The position numbers and the translations under genes are program-made. This document shows positions 1-9,500 of a DNA stretch of 50,281 nt, in pieces; the stretch's first letter is position 1, and each line of letters starts with the position of its first letter. Origin of the DNA: Bacteroidota bacterium (lineage in GTDB: Bacteria > Bacteroidota > Ignavibacteria > Ignavibacteriales > Ignavibacteriaceae); NCBI GenBank assembly GCA_021815405.1, contig JAKAGV010000022.1:1-50281 (forward strand), given 5' to 3'. The notes under the pieces are model-generated. The model searched no databases. It worked only from the letters and a program-made list of their open reading frames with translations, and was not told where the DNA came from.

Positions 1-2
1 GG

Positions 3-347
3 ATAATCGCCGGCGGTGTCTTCGGGTTTTTAGGTGTAGCTATCGGAGCTTTCGGCGCTCACGGCTTAAGTGATGTTCTTACAGCGGCGATGCTGGGGAT
101 ATACAAAACCGGAGTTCTGTACCAGTTAATCCATGCAGTGGTAATTCTGGCAATCGGTTTATCTGGTGAGCAGCGGTTCTTTACCGCGGCGATGTTTTTT
201 GCTGCAGGAATTATACTTTTCTCATTCTCCCTTTACATTTATTCTATTACCGGAATTACTGCCGCTGCAATGGTTACGCCTTTAGGTGGATTATGCTTTT
301 TAGCAGGCTGGCTGATGGTAATAATTAAAGGCGTAAGAAAGACATAA
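3..347 (+). CDS. DUF423 (YgdD/TMEM256-like) membrane protein, 5' end outside window
   Basis: The reading frame is open from the first bases of the window, so the gene is cut at its 5' end; the first ATG in the window (90) is internal. The visible N-terminal part contains the family signature GAFGAHGL followed by the Y..G..Y...HA segment typical of DUF423 proteins, then three further hydrophobic helices and a short basic end (KGVRKT). Members are small inner-membrane proteins of about 120 residues with four transmembrane segments and no settled function. The visible 114 codons would be almost the whole protein. No partner gene is visible; the next genes lie on the other strand. Confidence 0.85.
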   Translation: MIAGGVFGFLGVAIGAFGAHGLSDVLTAAMLGIYKTGVLYQLIHAVVILAIGLSGEQRFFTAAMFFAAGIILFSFSLYIYSITGITAAAMVTPLGGLCFLAGWLMVIIKGVRKT

Positions 348-391
348 AAGATGTTTTATTAGTGAATAAGAAGGGAAGAAGAAGCCTAGCA

Positions 392-435
392 GAACGTTTT
401 CAAGACGTTTTCAGAACGATTTCAGAGTGCTTTTA
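392..435 (+). repeat. Four tandem 11-bp imperfect direct repeats
   Basis: Four consecutive 11-mers read GAACGTTTTCA, AGACGTTTTCA, GAACGATTTCA and GAGTGCTTTTA, with no spacing between units. The 11-bp period equals one helical turn, as in direct-repeat operators (for example Pho boxes), but it could equally be a short minisatellite. It lies downstream of a plus-strand gene and not in front of an obvious promoter. Confidence 0.6.
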
Positions 436-556
436 GATTAGGAGAAGAAGAGTAATGCCTGTGAGTTAGTAAACAAACTGCATACATACCTAGAACAATA
501 AACAAAAATAAATAATATTGTGTATCCTTACAACCATAGATTGAGCTGATAAAAGA

Positions 557-583
557 CACTCAACGTTACCTAAACGTTGAGTG
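557..583. terminator. Hairpin, probable bidirectional terminator
   Basis: A perfect 11-bp stem, CACTCAACGTT with AACGTTGAGTG, encloses a 5-nt loop. On the minus strand it is followed by TCTTTT, on the plus strand by CCTGTGTTTT. It lies between converging genes and could end both the DUF423 gene and the minus-strand group. Confidence 0.6.
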
Positions 584-697
584 CCTGTGTTTTAAAATCT
601 AGCAAAGCGCGGACCATAATAGCCAAGCAAAAGTATAAATTATTGTGTTTGCCGAAGCTTGGATGTTTCGCCAAACTAAACTGAGTTAAAGCTAGGT

Positions 698-1393
698 CTA
701 ATGATTAAAAATATAAGTATAATTATAACCCAAAAGCCAACCTAAAATGCCTCCAGCTGCTATACCTATTCCTGAACCAATAACTACGCTTCCGGCAAGG
801 TCATAAGACTGTGTTTGCCCAGTGGTACCCATATTAGGTTGGCTTGTATAGGTAGGGTATAAACCCAAGAGACCGGTAATTAAACCTGATGTGAAACCAA
901 TTGGAATTCCAGGTATTAAACCCATCCAATGATTTTTATAACTCACTTCTTTTACCTTATCAAGAGAAATAAAACCTTTATATACATTTTTCATAACCGG
1001 ATATTCAATTGAGGAATCCGCAAGTATCTTTATATTCTTTTCTGTAAGTTCCTTTCCGTTTATCAGAATTACTCTAAGGAGAGGGTGAGAAAAATCTGTA
1101 TTATAATAATCACTTATTTTTTTAATTTTGTCGCGCCCTATCCTAATATTTTATTTTATGACTTTATCTATGAGCCTAAGGCTATCATTTGAAATTATCG
1201 CCCCGTTTGGAGAAGAAAAGGTACTATCGTTTACCAATCTTACGTTTACATTTCTATTCTTAGCGAAACTATTAAAATCTTTATAAAATTTTTCCTTAGA
1301 AGAGAAATCGGTAATTCGATATGTCGAGGAACAACCGAAAAAGAAAAACACACAAGATAATATAAATAATATCTTATAGGTGTTATTGTACAT
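698..1393 (-). pseudogene. Lipoprotein gene interrupted by an in-frame TAA
   Basis: From the ATG at 1393 the frame encodes a lipoprotein signal peptide: a hydrophobic stretch ILFILSCVFFFFG, then Cys-Ser-Ser. About 57 further residues follow, up to a TAA at 1151-1153. The same frame then stays open, without a good start codon, for another 50 codons, continues through KNVYKGFISLDKVKEV and a Gly-rich segment with two glycine-zipper-like hydrophobic helices, and ends at 698. The simplest reading is one lipoprotein of about 230 residues with a Gly-rich C-terminal membrane segment, broken by one nonsense codon. The downstream piece alone (98 aa from 994) could be made separately. No family was recognised. 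It lies directly behind a paralogue remnant and seems part of a decaying group. Confidence 0.55.
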
Positions 1394-1403
1394 TAAATAT
1401 TTA

Positions 1404-1610
1404 CTAATAAGGAGCATACTGTTGAACTTCCGTATAATAACTATCAAAAACATACCAGCTCCCTTTACCTTGTAGATAATTGCAATTAGTACATGGATCA
1501 TGGGAGCTACATTTCCAAACAATTACTAATTGTTTTTCTGATCTAAGTAACCAACCTTCATACCACGCAGCATAACAGAATTGCTGAATAGTGGTTAAGT
1601 CTTCCTTGAA
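1404..1610 (-). pseudogene. C-terminal remnant of a paralogue of the 350-aa secreted protein at 2293-3345
   Basis: In one minus-strand frame, ending with TAG at 1404-1406, the translation contains TIQQFCYAAWYEGWLLRSEK and then QLVIVWKCSS. This matches the C-terminus of the neighbouring 350-aa protein (LQQFSYAAWANAWLSRLEK, HLVIVYQCSG). Both then end in a YY...QQ motif just before the stop. No initiation codon or N-terminal two thirds is present; the frame opens only at the terminator hairpin near 1650. This is the tail of a duplicated gene whose front has been lost. Apparent ORFs starting at 1522 on this strand overlap it in another frame and are not real. Confidence 0.7.
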
Positions 1611-1625
1611 AAAATACTTTTTATT

Positions 1626-1657
1626 AAGAAGGCGGCAGCCATTCCGCCCTCTTTTTT
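1626..1657. terminator. Rho-independent terminator-like hairpin
   Basis: A 10-bp stem, AAGAAGGCGG with CCGCCCTCTT (one wobble pair), has an 8-nt loop and is followed on the plus strand by TTTT. On the minus strand, where the upstream gene ends at 1663, the tail is CTTCTTAAT. It probably terminates that gene and marks the border to the paralogue remnant. Confidence 0.6.
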
Positions 1658-1662
1658 AAGTT

Positions 1663-2244
1663 TTATTTACAATGAAATATGTCCAGGGTGAAGCCAAAGT
1701 TTATAGCTACTAAAGAATTGAGTTTCCACGGCTGCTTTAAAATTATCTTATTTATATAGTCATAAGAATCACTTTCACCTAATGATGGATTAGAAATTGG
1801 GACATATTTTAAAACATCGACGAAGACGTGATTTCCCAAACTTAACCCTATTCCAAACATAAACATGTATACATTTTTAACGTAAGCTACCCACGAGTTA
1901 CCATTATACCCTATGTTGGAATGCATGTTTATTCCTATACTAATATAAAATGGATTTTTTATTATATGTGACTTGAGTGCTAATGTTAAATCGCTTCCTG
2001 CCATATAGTCAGGAGAAAACGTTCTTCCAAATCTTATTTCTTCAGTAAGATCATTTAAAAGAGATATATTTTCCTCATGTAATCCGACTGTGATAAAAAT
2101 ATGAGACAAAGGCACAGACTCAGTATAAAACGCCGTTGTTTGATACCAGGTAGATTCCGATCTTAGGCCTAATTGAAAAGTTTGAGAATGTAAAATACCT
2201 GTGATAAAGCAAAACAAGATTAATATCTTTGTTATATTATTCAT
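1663..2244 (-). CDS. Secreted hypothetical protein, probable small outer-membrane barrel
   Basis: The 193-residue product starts with a signal peptide (MNNITKILILFCFITGILHS, cleavage near SQT). The rest is made of alternating hydrophobic/polar strands rich in aromatic and Gly residues (FYISIGINMH, MFGIGLSLG, LVAINFGFTLDIF). That pattern and the Phe close to the C-terminus suit a small outer-membrane beta-barrel or PorT-like protein. No conserved family was recognised. The ATG directly follows the TAA at 2245-2247 that closes the extended frame of the upstream gene, so the two were probably co-translated. The terminator at 1626-1657 follows. Confidence 0.6.
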   Translation of the reverse strand: MNNITKILILFCFITGILHSQTFQLGLRSESTWYQTTAFYTESVPLSHIFITVGLHEENISLLNDLTEEIRFGRTFSPDYMAGSDLTLALKSHIIKNPFYISIGINMHSNIGYNGNSWVAYVKNVYMFMFGIGLSLGNHVFVDVLKYVPISNPSLGESDSYDYINKIILKQPWKLNSLVAINFGFTLDIFHCK

Positions 2245-2292
2245 TTAATAATTTACCCATTGTTGGGCATCATAGTAAGCTGTATAAACGGT

Positions 2293-3345
2293 CTATGTTC
2301 CACCATCAGGCCAACTGCAGCCTAAGCCGGAACATTGGTACACAATTACAAGATGTTTTTCTAATCTAGATAGCCATGCGTTTGCCCATGCGGCATAGCT
2401 AAATTGTTGTAAATGATCCAAATTAGCACCCTCGTCTGCATACAACCATACATCAGTTATTCCAAGATTATTTATTGCACCAAACATTGTGCTGAAATCA
2501 GGATAACCGCTGTTAGAATAATTAGTATATAAGCTCATCCAATCAGAAATATTCCTTGAGCCAAAACTTTCTTTCCAATAAGTTAAATCACTGGTTACAT
2601 TCGTTTGATATTGATCGCACATTACGTAGGTATTACTTGAACTATTTAAAGTTTGAGACATATTCCAAAAAGAAGACTCCTTGAAGCTTGACATAAATAA
2701 ATTTGCAGAATGATTCTGTAAAAAGGCAACATATGAAAGTACATTATCTACGCTCCATTGAGGATTGTCGCCATTTTTGTTTTCACTGTCATAAGGTTCA
2801 TCAATATAACATCTAGTAATTGGTGTACTTGAAGTATTGACATCATCATATCTACTTTCATTATATTCTACATCATTTTTAACATTCATGAACATCATAT
2901 TTTGATAAGCAAATCCAGCATTATATGCTGCATCCCTGTCATTTGCATCATAAATATCAATTTCTCTAAAACCTAAATTATATAATGTAGTATCCGCTAT
3001 CCAGTTGTTTTGCCAGATACCCAAAGTTCTCCCGTTTGCTGGTTCATATTGATTCTCCAATTCCCAATAGGACTCGGTGTGTTGATAATATCCTGCGTAA
3101 GGAACTATCGTTGCAGGTTTATTTGAAATATTATGTTTTGAAAGATAATCGTCCAGCAAAGCAATTTTATCGGCAGGGTAACCTTTTTTAACAGCTATTG
3201 TTTTTTTACTTAAAGGTAAAGTAATAACAGTATCAATTGTACTAATTGGAGTCGTACTTACAGTTGTAGTCTTTCTCATAGTATTTAAATTATTTTTTGA
3301 CAATGATGGAGTAGTAACAAGATCCTCATTACTACAACTCTGCAA
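2293..3345 (-). CDS. Secreted lipoprotein-like protein of unknown function, with damaged ends
   Basis: The open frame encodes 350 residues, mostly polar and aromatic-rich, with motifs such as YIDEPYD, FMSSFKES, VMCDQYQ and DVWLYADEG. Their spacing suggests a TIM-barrel-like enzyme, perhaps a glycoside hydrolase, but no family is recognised. The front reads IIISLILQSCSNED, the end of a lipobox signal peptide, yet no ATG precedes it: the only start is a TTG at 3345 inside the signal peptide, and the frame is closed by a TGA at 3370-3372. At the back, a TAG at 2293-2295 is followed in frame by VYTAYYDAQQWVNY and a TAA at 2245, exactly before the next ATG. The paralogue remnant at 1404-1610 has the same ending, so the TAG is probably a recent nonsense change removing about 15 residues. 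Confidence 0.55.
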   Translation of the reverse strand: MQSCSNEDLVTTPSLSKNNLNTMRKTTTVSTTPISTIDTVITLPLSKKTIAVKKGYPADKIALLDDYLSKHNISNKPATIVPYAGYYQHTESYWELENQYEPANGRTLGIWQNNWIADTTLYNLGFREIDIYDANDRDAAYNAGFAYQNMMFMNVKNDVEYNESRYDDVNTSSTPITRCYIDEPYDSENKNGDNPQWSVDNVLSYVAFLQNHSANLFMSSFKESSFWNMSQTLNSSSNTYVMCDQYQTNVTSDLTYWKESFGSRNISDWMSLYTNYSNSGYPDFSTMFGAINNLGITDVWLYADEGANLDHLQQFSYAAWANAWLSRLEKHLVIVYQCSGLGCSWPDGGT

Positions 3346-3514
3346 AATTAGAGAGATAATTATTTCCGGTCAACTATTGGGGATACGTAATTTTTTTACG
3401 TACACTATTTGGTGGATGGAGGTTATCTGTAGGTCGTTGGGAATAAAATGCTGCTGTAATTATAGAAAATCTACAGAGAAATTTTCTTGTAAGCCCAGCT
3501 GCAATTGGAATTTG

Positions 3515-4084
3515 TTATTTGGAATTTACTCTCCAGAGTTTCTTATTAATCATTTGCCTATGTTTCTCTACGGTCCTTTGACTAATGAATAGCTGCTCGG
3601 CAATTTCATTACTGCTGTATCCCTTAACGACGTAAGAAAGCACCTCGTTTTCAATCTTACTTAATGCAGCATATTCAGTTGAAGCTTTACATAAGACTTT
3701 TTCTACTTCCTTGCAGCGATATATTTCTCCAGCAGAAACTTTTTTAATTGCTTCCTTAACAACTGACGGGTTTGCGCGCTGGCTTACTATTCCATCAATT
3801 CCAGCATAAATAAATTGGTTAAGGTAATCTTTATCTACGATTGAAGTATAAAGTATTCTGCGGGGCATATTATTGTCATGTACATTATTCATCAATACCA
3901 ACTCCTCATTTTTAGACAACGCATTATCATCATAAACAATAACGTTATATTTTTGAGTTTGTTTATTTAAATTCTCATAAGAATCAACGTCGGCAAGTAT
4001 AAACGGGTCGGCATTTAAGATGCTGATAATTGCAGCCAAAAGAGATGGCTGAACAGAACGAAATAGCACCCTGATATTTTTCAC
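3515..4084 (-). CDS. Orphan LuxR/NarL-type response regulator, C-terminus possibly truncated
   Basis: The 189-residue protein has an N-terminal receiver-like domain (residues 1-120; phospho-acceptor region VIVYDD) and a C-terminal LuxR helix-turn-helix, with YSSNEIAEQLFISQRTVEKH as the recognition segment. No histidine kinase lies nearby. The ORF stops with TAA right after KKLWRVNSK, where family members normally continue with one more helix. The same frame stays open past the stop (QIPIAAGLTRKFL), which resembles that missing helix, so the stop may be a TTA-to-TAA nonsense change. It sits upstream of the damaged secreted-protein genes on the same strand and could have controlled them. Confidence 0.75.
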   Translation of the reverse strand: MKNIRVLFRSVQPSLLAAIISILNADPFILADVDSYENLNKQTQKYNVIVYDDNALSKNEELVLMNNVHDNNMPRRILYTSIVDKDYLNQFIYAGIDGIVSQRANPSVVKEAIKKVSAGEIYRCKEVEKVLCKASTEYAALSKIENEVLSYVVKGYSSNEIAEQLFISQRTVEKHRQMINKKLWRVNSK

Positions 4085-4341
4085 CTAATTACCCCAAAAA
4101 TAAATGGCTCAACATAGAAAAACATGTAGGTAATGTCAAGCTCAAAAAATTAAAAATGAAATTGCAGAGATAGGATAAACTTATAGACGAGACTGACTAA
4201 AAAGTAATATTTTTAAAAAAAATGGAACGCGGATTGCGCTGATCAAGCTGATTTTCGCTGATTATTAAATAGAAAATTACCTTTCGAACAGTCTCCAATT
4301 CTATTGAATCTACTTAAGGTGAGTAAGGTAAGAAGCTCGAA

Positions 4342-4905
4342 TCATTTGATTTGCTTAACAACCCTCAGCTTAAAGTAAACCTCTTCCGGTGAGAAAATAC
4401 CGGCACAGAACCTTTCGTACATTACCGGTTCTAAGTTCAAAAAGAAGTCCATCCATTTAAGCGGGGCAAAGTGAGAGGTAATAAACCTCTTTTCCAGAAC
4501 TTCGAATTGGGCTTTGCCTTCATAATTAGTCCGGTGATTCAACTTCCACTTCTCGTAAAACTTCAGCTTTCGGTTACCAATATACTCGTAGTTGTCAAAG
4601 CTGCGGATAGAGAATGGAATCTTATGGTCCGGTTCACCAAAATATTTGGTATTTAAGAAGAACGGAACGTAAACGATGAGAAGACCGTCAGGCTTAATTA
4701 TCCGGTAAAGCTCCGTTACGGTTTTATGAAAACTGTCAAGGTGCTCAAGTACGTGGGAAGCGAATACTTCATCAAAGGTATTATCTTCAAAAGGATAAGG
4801 AAAGGAATTTATATCGTGAATCATATTTCCGCCGTAATCGACGATATCGAGGTTAACGTAGCTTTCTTTTAAGTCCTTGCCGCAGCCGAGGTTAAGTTTC
4901 TTCAT
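4342..4905 (-). CDS. Class I SAM-dependent methyltransferase (type 11)
   Basis: This 187-residue protein begins with the SAM-binding motif I LNLGCGKD at residues 4-11, followed by the acidic motif II (VNLDIVDYG). The post-motif FDEVFASHVLEHL and motif III IIKPDGLLIVYVPFF match Methyltransf_11 proteins. These usually methylate small metabolites, lipids or sugars; the substrate cannot be read from the sequence. Length and motif order are normal. A glycosyltransferase-type context is absent; the gene stands alone between two intergenic regions. Start is the ATG directly before KKLNLGCG. Confidence 0.85.
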   Translation of the reverse strand: MKKLNLGCGKDLKESYVNLDIVDYGGNMIHDINSFPYPFEDNTFDEVFASHVLEHLDSFHKTVTELYRIIKPDGLLIVYVPFFLNTKYFGEPDHKIPFSIRSFDNYEYIGNRKLKFYEKWKLNHRTNYEGKAQFEVLEKRFITSHFAPLKWMDFFLNLEPVMYERFCAGIFSPEEVYFKLRVVKQIK

Positions 4906-4935
4906 AAGATGTAATAAAATTAGTTTTGCAAATCT

Positions 4936-5038
4936 ATTCTTAATCTTACTCTTTCAGCCAATGGCTGATCCGCCTCAGGCGGAAATCCTAATCGGATTTT
5001 GTTCGAGCAAGAGTAAGATTCCGATTAAGATTAAGAAT
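4936..5038. repeat. Nested inverted repeat with short GC-rich hairpins
   Basis: ATTCTTAATCTTACTCT (4936-4952) is mirrored by AGAGTAAGATT and AAGATTAAGAAT on the right (5010-5038). Between the arms are the hairpins CAGCCAATGGCTG (4955-4967) and TCCGCCTCAGGCGGA (4969-4983), and the pair TAATCGG/CCGATTA. The motif AAGAGTAAGATTAAGAT recurs at 39716-39732 beside another palindrome. It looks like a small non-coding dispersed repeat. Confidence 0.6.
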
Positions 5039-5117
5039 ACCGAGCATCAATAGAAATAAAATCCAAAGCTAATTTAAGAATTTATATTGAAATTTCTTTA
5101 GGTGAAGTCATAATAAT

Positions 5118-5152
5118 AAAAAAATCCCGTCCCAAAATGATCGGGACGGGAT
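5118..5152 (-). terminator. Rho-independent terminator of rlpA
   Basis: On the minus strand a 10-bp perfect stem (ATCCCGTCCC pairing with GGGACGGGAT, 5124-5133 and 5143-5152) is followed by TTTTTTATTATTAT. It lies about 30 bp after the rlpA stop codon. Confidence 0.9.
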
Positions 5153-5181
5153 AAACATGGAGAGAATTTAGATTAATCTAT

Positions 5182-5688
5182 TTAATTCAAAGTAATTACC
5201 GGGAAATTTACTCCCTTCAGGCTGAGCTGCTGTACCTTTACCCTGACAACACCTCTTCTTTGCATATTGAGAGCCTGAGCAGCGGCTTTTGACAGATCCA
5301 ACTGTCGTCCGCTAATGTATGGACCCCTATCATTGATCCTTACTATAACCGACTTATCGTTTCTTAGGTTTGTTACCTTCAAGAGAGTACCGAACCTAAG
5401 ACTCTTGCTGGCTGCTGTAAAAGCCATCTGATTGAAAATCTCACCGTTTGCCGTAGTTTTACCATGGAAATGAGGACCATACCAGGAAGCTACCATATCT
5501 CCTTTGTCTATATAATTAACAATTGACGTTTGCGTATTGATAGAATTGACGTCATTATTAACAGAAGTAACTAGAGTTTTGCTTGCTGGTAATGTTTCTG
5601 TATTTGCCTCGTTTGTCGCAATGGTAAATCCAACCAGTAAGATCATTACTGATATTACCAGAACTTTTGTTAATGACTTCAAATGCAC
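5182..5688 (-). CDS. rlpA: RlpA-family septal ring lytic transglycosylase/lipoprotein-like protein
   Basis: The 168-residue product has an N-terminal hydrophobic signal (KVLVISVMILLVGFTIA) and a C-terminal double-psi beta-barrel domain. The RlpA motifs are present: ASWYGPHFHGKTTANGEIF, AASKSLRFGTLLKVTN and the catalytic-region motif INDRGPYISGRQLDLS. RlpA proteins cleave naked glycan strands at the division septum. There is no lipobox Cys, so it is probably exported or membrane-anchored by its signal, and no SPOR domain is present. The longest frame starts at GTG 5688, but the Shine-Dalgarno-like AGAGG overlaps that codon; a TTG at 5682 has AGAGG five bases upstream and fits better. A strong terminator follows. 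Confidence 0.9.
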   Translation of the reverse strand: MHLKSLTKVLVISVMILLVGFTIATNEANTETLPASKTLVTSVNNDVNSINTQTSIVNYIDKGDMVASWYGPHFHGKTTANGEIFNQMAFTAASKSLRFGTLLKVTNLRNDKSVIVRINDRGPYISGRQLDLSKAAAQALNMQRRGVVRVKVQQLSLKGVNFPVITLN

Positions 5689-5865
5689 CTCTTTGGTTAA
5701 TTAAACATAACATCGTTAATCCAAAATTAAGGCTCAGGCTAAGTGAGATCAATTAGCCGGAGCTCATTTGGGAGAAATCCGGGAAAATCCAACTATCCGA
5801 CCTTAAAGGTAAAATGGTCGATTTTTATGTGGGAAATTACTTTAGGTCCTAGTACTGCCCTTCTG

Positions 5866-5994
5866 ATAACTTACGTTACGCACAATTAAGGATCTAATTT
5901 ACTTTGTCATTCCGAACTTGATTCGGAATCTCAATTTTCAGCATTTTGGGGATGCTGAATCAAGTTCAGCATGACATGTGCGTAACGTGAGCTG
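5866..5994. repeat. MITE-like element, copy 1
   Basis: The terminal inverted repeats share a perfect 11-bp core, ACGTTACGCAC against GTGCGTAACGT, with partial matches outside it. Inside are two hairpins: ATTCCGAA-CTTGA-TTCGGAAT (5910-5929) and ATGCTGAA-TCAAG-TTCAGCAT (5952-5972). The loops plus flanks are complementary to each other (GAACTTGATTC against GAATCAAGTTC). Copy 2 lies at 28051-28189 and a half copy at 31240-31305. It has no coding capacity. Confidence 0.8.
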
Positions 5995-6293
5995 ATAATT
6001 TATCTATAACTAAAAAAGGGTATGAGGTTGATAGCAGGAGGTACTTCACAATGGAATGAGGAAGTTTGGGATTTTAAAATAACTAAATTAAGGCAGAGAT
6101 TGGGGATATCCGATTTATGAAGTTCTGAAGGGGGAGAAATTACTTTGGTAATCTTCAAAGTTCTCAAATAGTCAATCCTTATTTATAAATTGAAAGGTAA
6201 GCTTTGAAGTAAATGATATAAGGATTGGGGTTCATAGTTAAAATTCAACCTAGAATCTTGTCAAAAATATGATGTCGTATGAAATGGTAGTGT

Positions 6294-6340
6294 GAGAGTT
6301 TAACTCTCGCGCAGGCTCATGTTCCGGAGTTAAACTCTAG
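6294..6340. repeat. Palindrome pair GAGTTTAACTC
   Basis: GAGAGTTTAACTCTC (6294-6308) is a perfect 15-nt palindrome. It is followed about 20 bp later by GGAGTTAAACTCT, the reverse-complement type of the same motif, then AGAACAACC. A related set of palindromes lies at 24219-24310. Confidence 0.55.
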
Positions 6341-6513
6341 AACAACCTATTCAGCACTACAGATTTGACATGACAAAAGATTAAAGCTGAATGGATACCT
6401 TTCTTTAGGAATAACCTAAATTCGGGATGTTAGATGTAAGATTTGAATGTAGTTCACTTTCCGATAATTACAGAGAATTCAATTGAAAATTATACTAATT
6501 TACGGATGCAGAT

Positions 6514-9500
6514 TTGCAAACTCAATCTTCAAAAATGATTACGGGAAAATTTATGCGGGCAAAACATAAAATCATTAGCTTTAGCTTACTTTTATTACTT
6601 CCTTTCATTCTAGGCAGTTCAAGTCTAAAAGACAACCAGGTTGAAGAGAGATTTAATCTTTATAATTATACCGTCTTTGAGCCCGGCAGTTACGTTTCGG
6701 TTAATCTTTTTTCCGCATCGAATGAAGCAAAGGAATTTCACTTTAAGTTATTTCGGATTGAAGATCCGCTTAAATATATTTCGCTTGCAAACAGGAACAA
6801 CCTTCGCTACAATTTTGATATTTGGGGAAAAGACGGTGAAGCCCTTCTCCGCTACACGAAACTTATAAAACAGTGGGATACGGTTTTTAATAGGACAAAC
6901 ACAAACTATTCCAACCGAAGCGTAAGTATCGGTAAGATTGACGATCCCGGCACTTATATTCTGCAGGCAGCAACCGGCGGCATGGTTGCTTACTGCGGAA
7001 TTTCCGTTTCGAAGCTTGCGATGATCTACAAAGACGGAGGCAGTCAGATTTTAGCTTTGGTTGTCGATGCAAAATCAGGAGCTGCGAGTAGTCAGGCAAA
7101 GTTTAGTTTGTTTGATGATGGAAAACTTGTCGGCAGCAAATCTTCCGGCAAAGACGGATTGGTTTTATTTAATATTGATGATTCGTCTTCTATAAAAGAT
7201 AAGAACATTCTGCTGATGGCGGAATCCGGCGGAGAAACCATTTTCAGTAATCCTTACTTTTTCATAAACCGGGAAATGGAAAGCAGAATAGCTTACGTTT
7301 ATACAAACCAGCCTGTTTACCGTCCTGGTCAGCAGGTTTATTTTAAAGCAATTTTTAGAGATAGAACTGGCGGCAGACTTTCAAATATTCCGGGAGAAAA
7401 GTTCGAAACAAAAATAAAATCACCAAGGAACCAAGAAATTTATTCCGGCACTCTTATCACGGACGAGTTCGGTTCACTTTCCGGAAGCTTTCAACTTGAT
7501 AAGGAAGCAGAGCTTGGGATGTATTCAATCCAGCTTCGCAGCGTAAGCGGATTTTATTCCGGTTCATTCGAAGTTCAGGAATACAAAAAGCCCGAATACC
7601 TGGTAAAAGTTGAAACCGGTAAAAAGCATTATGCCGGAGGTGATACTGTCAATGCAGTTGTTTCGGCAGAATATTATTTTGGTGCGCCGGTTACTACCGG
7701 GAAAGTCGAAGTAAAAATCTTCAAGCAGAATATCTGGCGACCCTGGTGGTACTGGCAGGAATATTCATGGTTCTACAAACCTTTTGCACAGAATTATTAT
7801 GTTCCGTTTATGAACCGCCAGCTAATAAGCCAGCAATCCGGCGAGCTAAATAAGGATGGTAAATACAACTTCACCTATAAAATTGATGAAGACAAATCCG
7901 CTGATTACATTTACACCTTTGAGGCAGAAGTAACGGATAATTCAAGAAACACCGTTTCGGGCTCGGCTCAAATTAATGTTACACGAGGAAGCTTTACACT
8001 TTCAACTTCGCCGGACAAACGATTCTCAAACGGCGGTGCTTTTGATCTACGTGTCAATGCATCTGATTTTCAAAACAAGCCGGTGCAGACTAAATTCTCG
8101 GTTGCTGTAAATTATCCGGTTCAATATGAAGAAGGGAAATCTTATCTGCCGATGAGCGATACTTTGTACGGACAGACCGATAAGTTCGGACGTGCCGTTG
8201 TTACTTTTCTTCCCCGAAGATTTTATCCCGGCAATTACAATTATATCGTTACTGCTTTCGATGAAAAAGGCAGAAAGATAACAGCACAAAATTCTTTCTT
8301 TATCGGTGAAGGTAGTCAATATAATCAAGGCGGGAAGCAGTTAGAGATTGTGACAGACAAAGATACATACGAAGCCGGCGACAGTCTTACTGCGTACATT
8401 TTTATTCCTCAGGATAACGCGGATGTCCTTCTTACATACGAAGCCAATTCTTTTTTAGGATACGAAGTAAAGCATGTTGAAGGAGGCAAAGCGACAATTA
8501 AGCTGAAGCTTACCGGGAAATATTCGCCAAGCTTCAACATCTCAGCAGCATATATAAAAGACAGGCAGTTGTTTACAACAACAAAGATGGTAGGAGTTTT
8601 AGATAAGAATAAGTTTCTTAACATTGCCATGAGACCTTCAAAAGAAAACTACAAGCCGGGAGAAGAAGCGAGCTACAAAATTTTTGTTACCGATAACGAA
8701 GGAAAGCCGGTAAAGAATACGGAGCTGTCCGTCGGTGTTGTTGATGAAAGCATTTACGCAATTAAGCCGGACGAAACACCTGACATCAAATCATTTTTCT
8801 ATGCACCGGTATATTCAAATATTCAGACTTACAGCTCGCTCAATAATATTTATTACAGCGGCTCAAGCAGGATTAAAACTTTAGCAGACGAGAAACTAAG
8901 CTTAAAAGATGTAAGCCCGGAAGGAAAAGGTTCTCTTTCCGGCAAGCTGGAAACCATAAAAGGGAAAGTAAAGTTTGATAACATTTATGTTTTGCTTAGC
9001 AGCGATTCTTTCTTTTATAAATCTCCGGTAGATACCGGCGGCAATTTCTCATTCAATAATATTAAAGAAGGTCAATACGAATTACTTGCACTCCTTGATA
9101 ACGGAGATATAATTTCTGCCGGTAAAATTTCTGTCGAAAGTAATTCTAGACAGAATATAAATCTCGGTAATTATGAAAACATTATTACCGAACCGCCAAG
9201 ATTCGATATTCAGCCGGGAATTCTTCGAAGAGCAGGAGTCGTTGATTTTTCTGCTGCTGCGGTTCAAGGCGTGCAGTTGAAAACTTCAAATGAATCACTG
9301 CTGCAGTTCGTTCAGCCGCAGGTAAGAAAGGATTTTGCCGATGCAGCTTTCTGGAAAGCTGACGTTGTTACGGATGAGAATGGTGAAGCCGAAATCAGCT
9401 TTAAGATGCCGGATAATCTTACCACCTGGAGAACGACTGTAAGAGGAATTACGAAGAATTCCGAAGTCGGGCAGAATACGGGAACGGTAATTACAAAGAA

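Larger units (their letters stand above)
348..697. other. Convergent intergenic region
   Basis: No ORF is credible here. The stretch lies between the ends of a plus-strand and a minus-strand gene and holds an 11-bp direct-repeat array (392-435) and a perfect 11-bp hairpin (557-583), both listed separately. Nothing else was recognised. Confidence 0.6.
5689..6513. other. Long intergenic region with repeats
   Basis: No convincing coding frame is seen on either strand. The region separates the divergent rlpA and alpha-2-macroglobulin genes, so it must hold both promoters. It contains a MITE-like element (5866-5994) and a GAGTTTAACTC palindrome pair (6294-6340). A minus-strand frame at 5558-5752 overlaps rlpA and is a shadow. 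Confidence 0.6.

Noticed and set aside
392-435. CRISPR array
   Set aside because: Units are 11 bp and contiguous, with no spacers; no cas genes are present in the window.
1394-1522. N-terminal extension of the lipoprotein frame up to 1522
   Set aside because: The DNA there codes in another frame for the paralogue tail, and the lipobox signal starts at 1393.
3377-3592. 71-codon plus-strand frame
   Set aside because: Overlaps the regulator gene on the other strand and has a random-looking Cys/Trp-rich composition.
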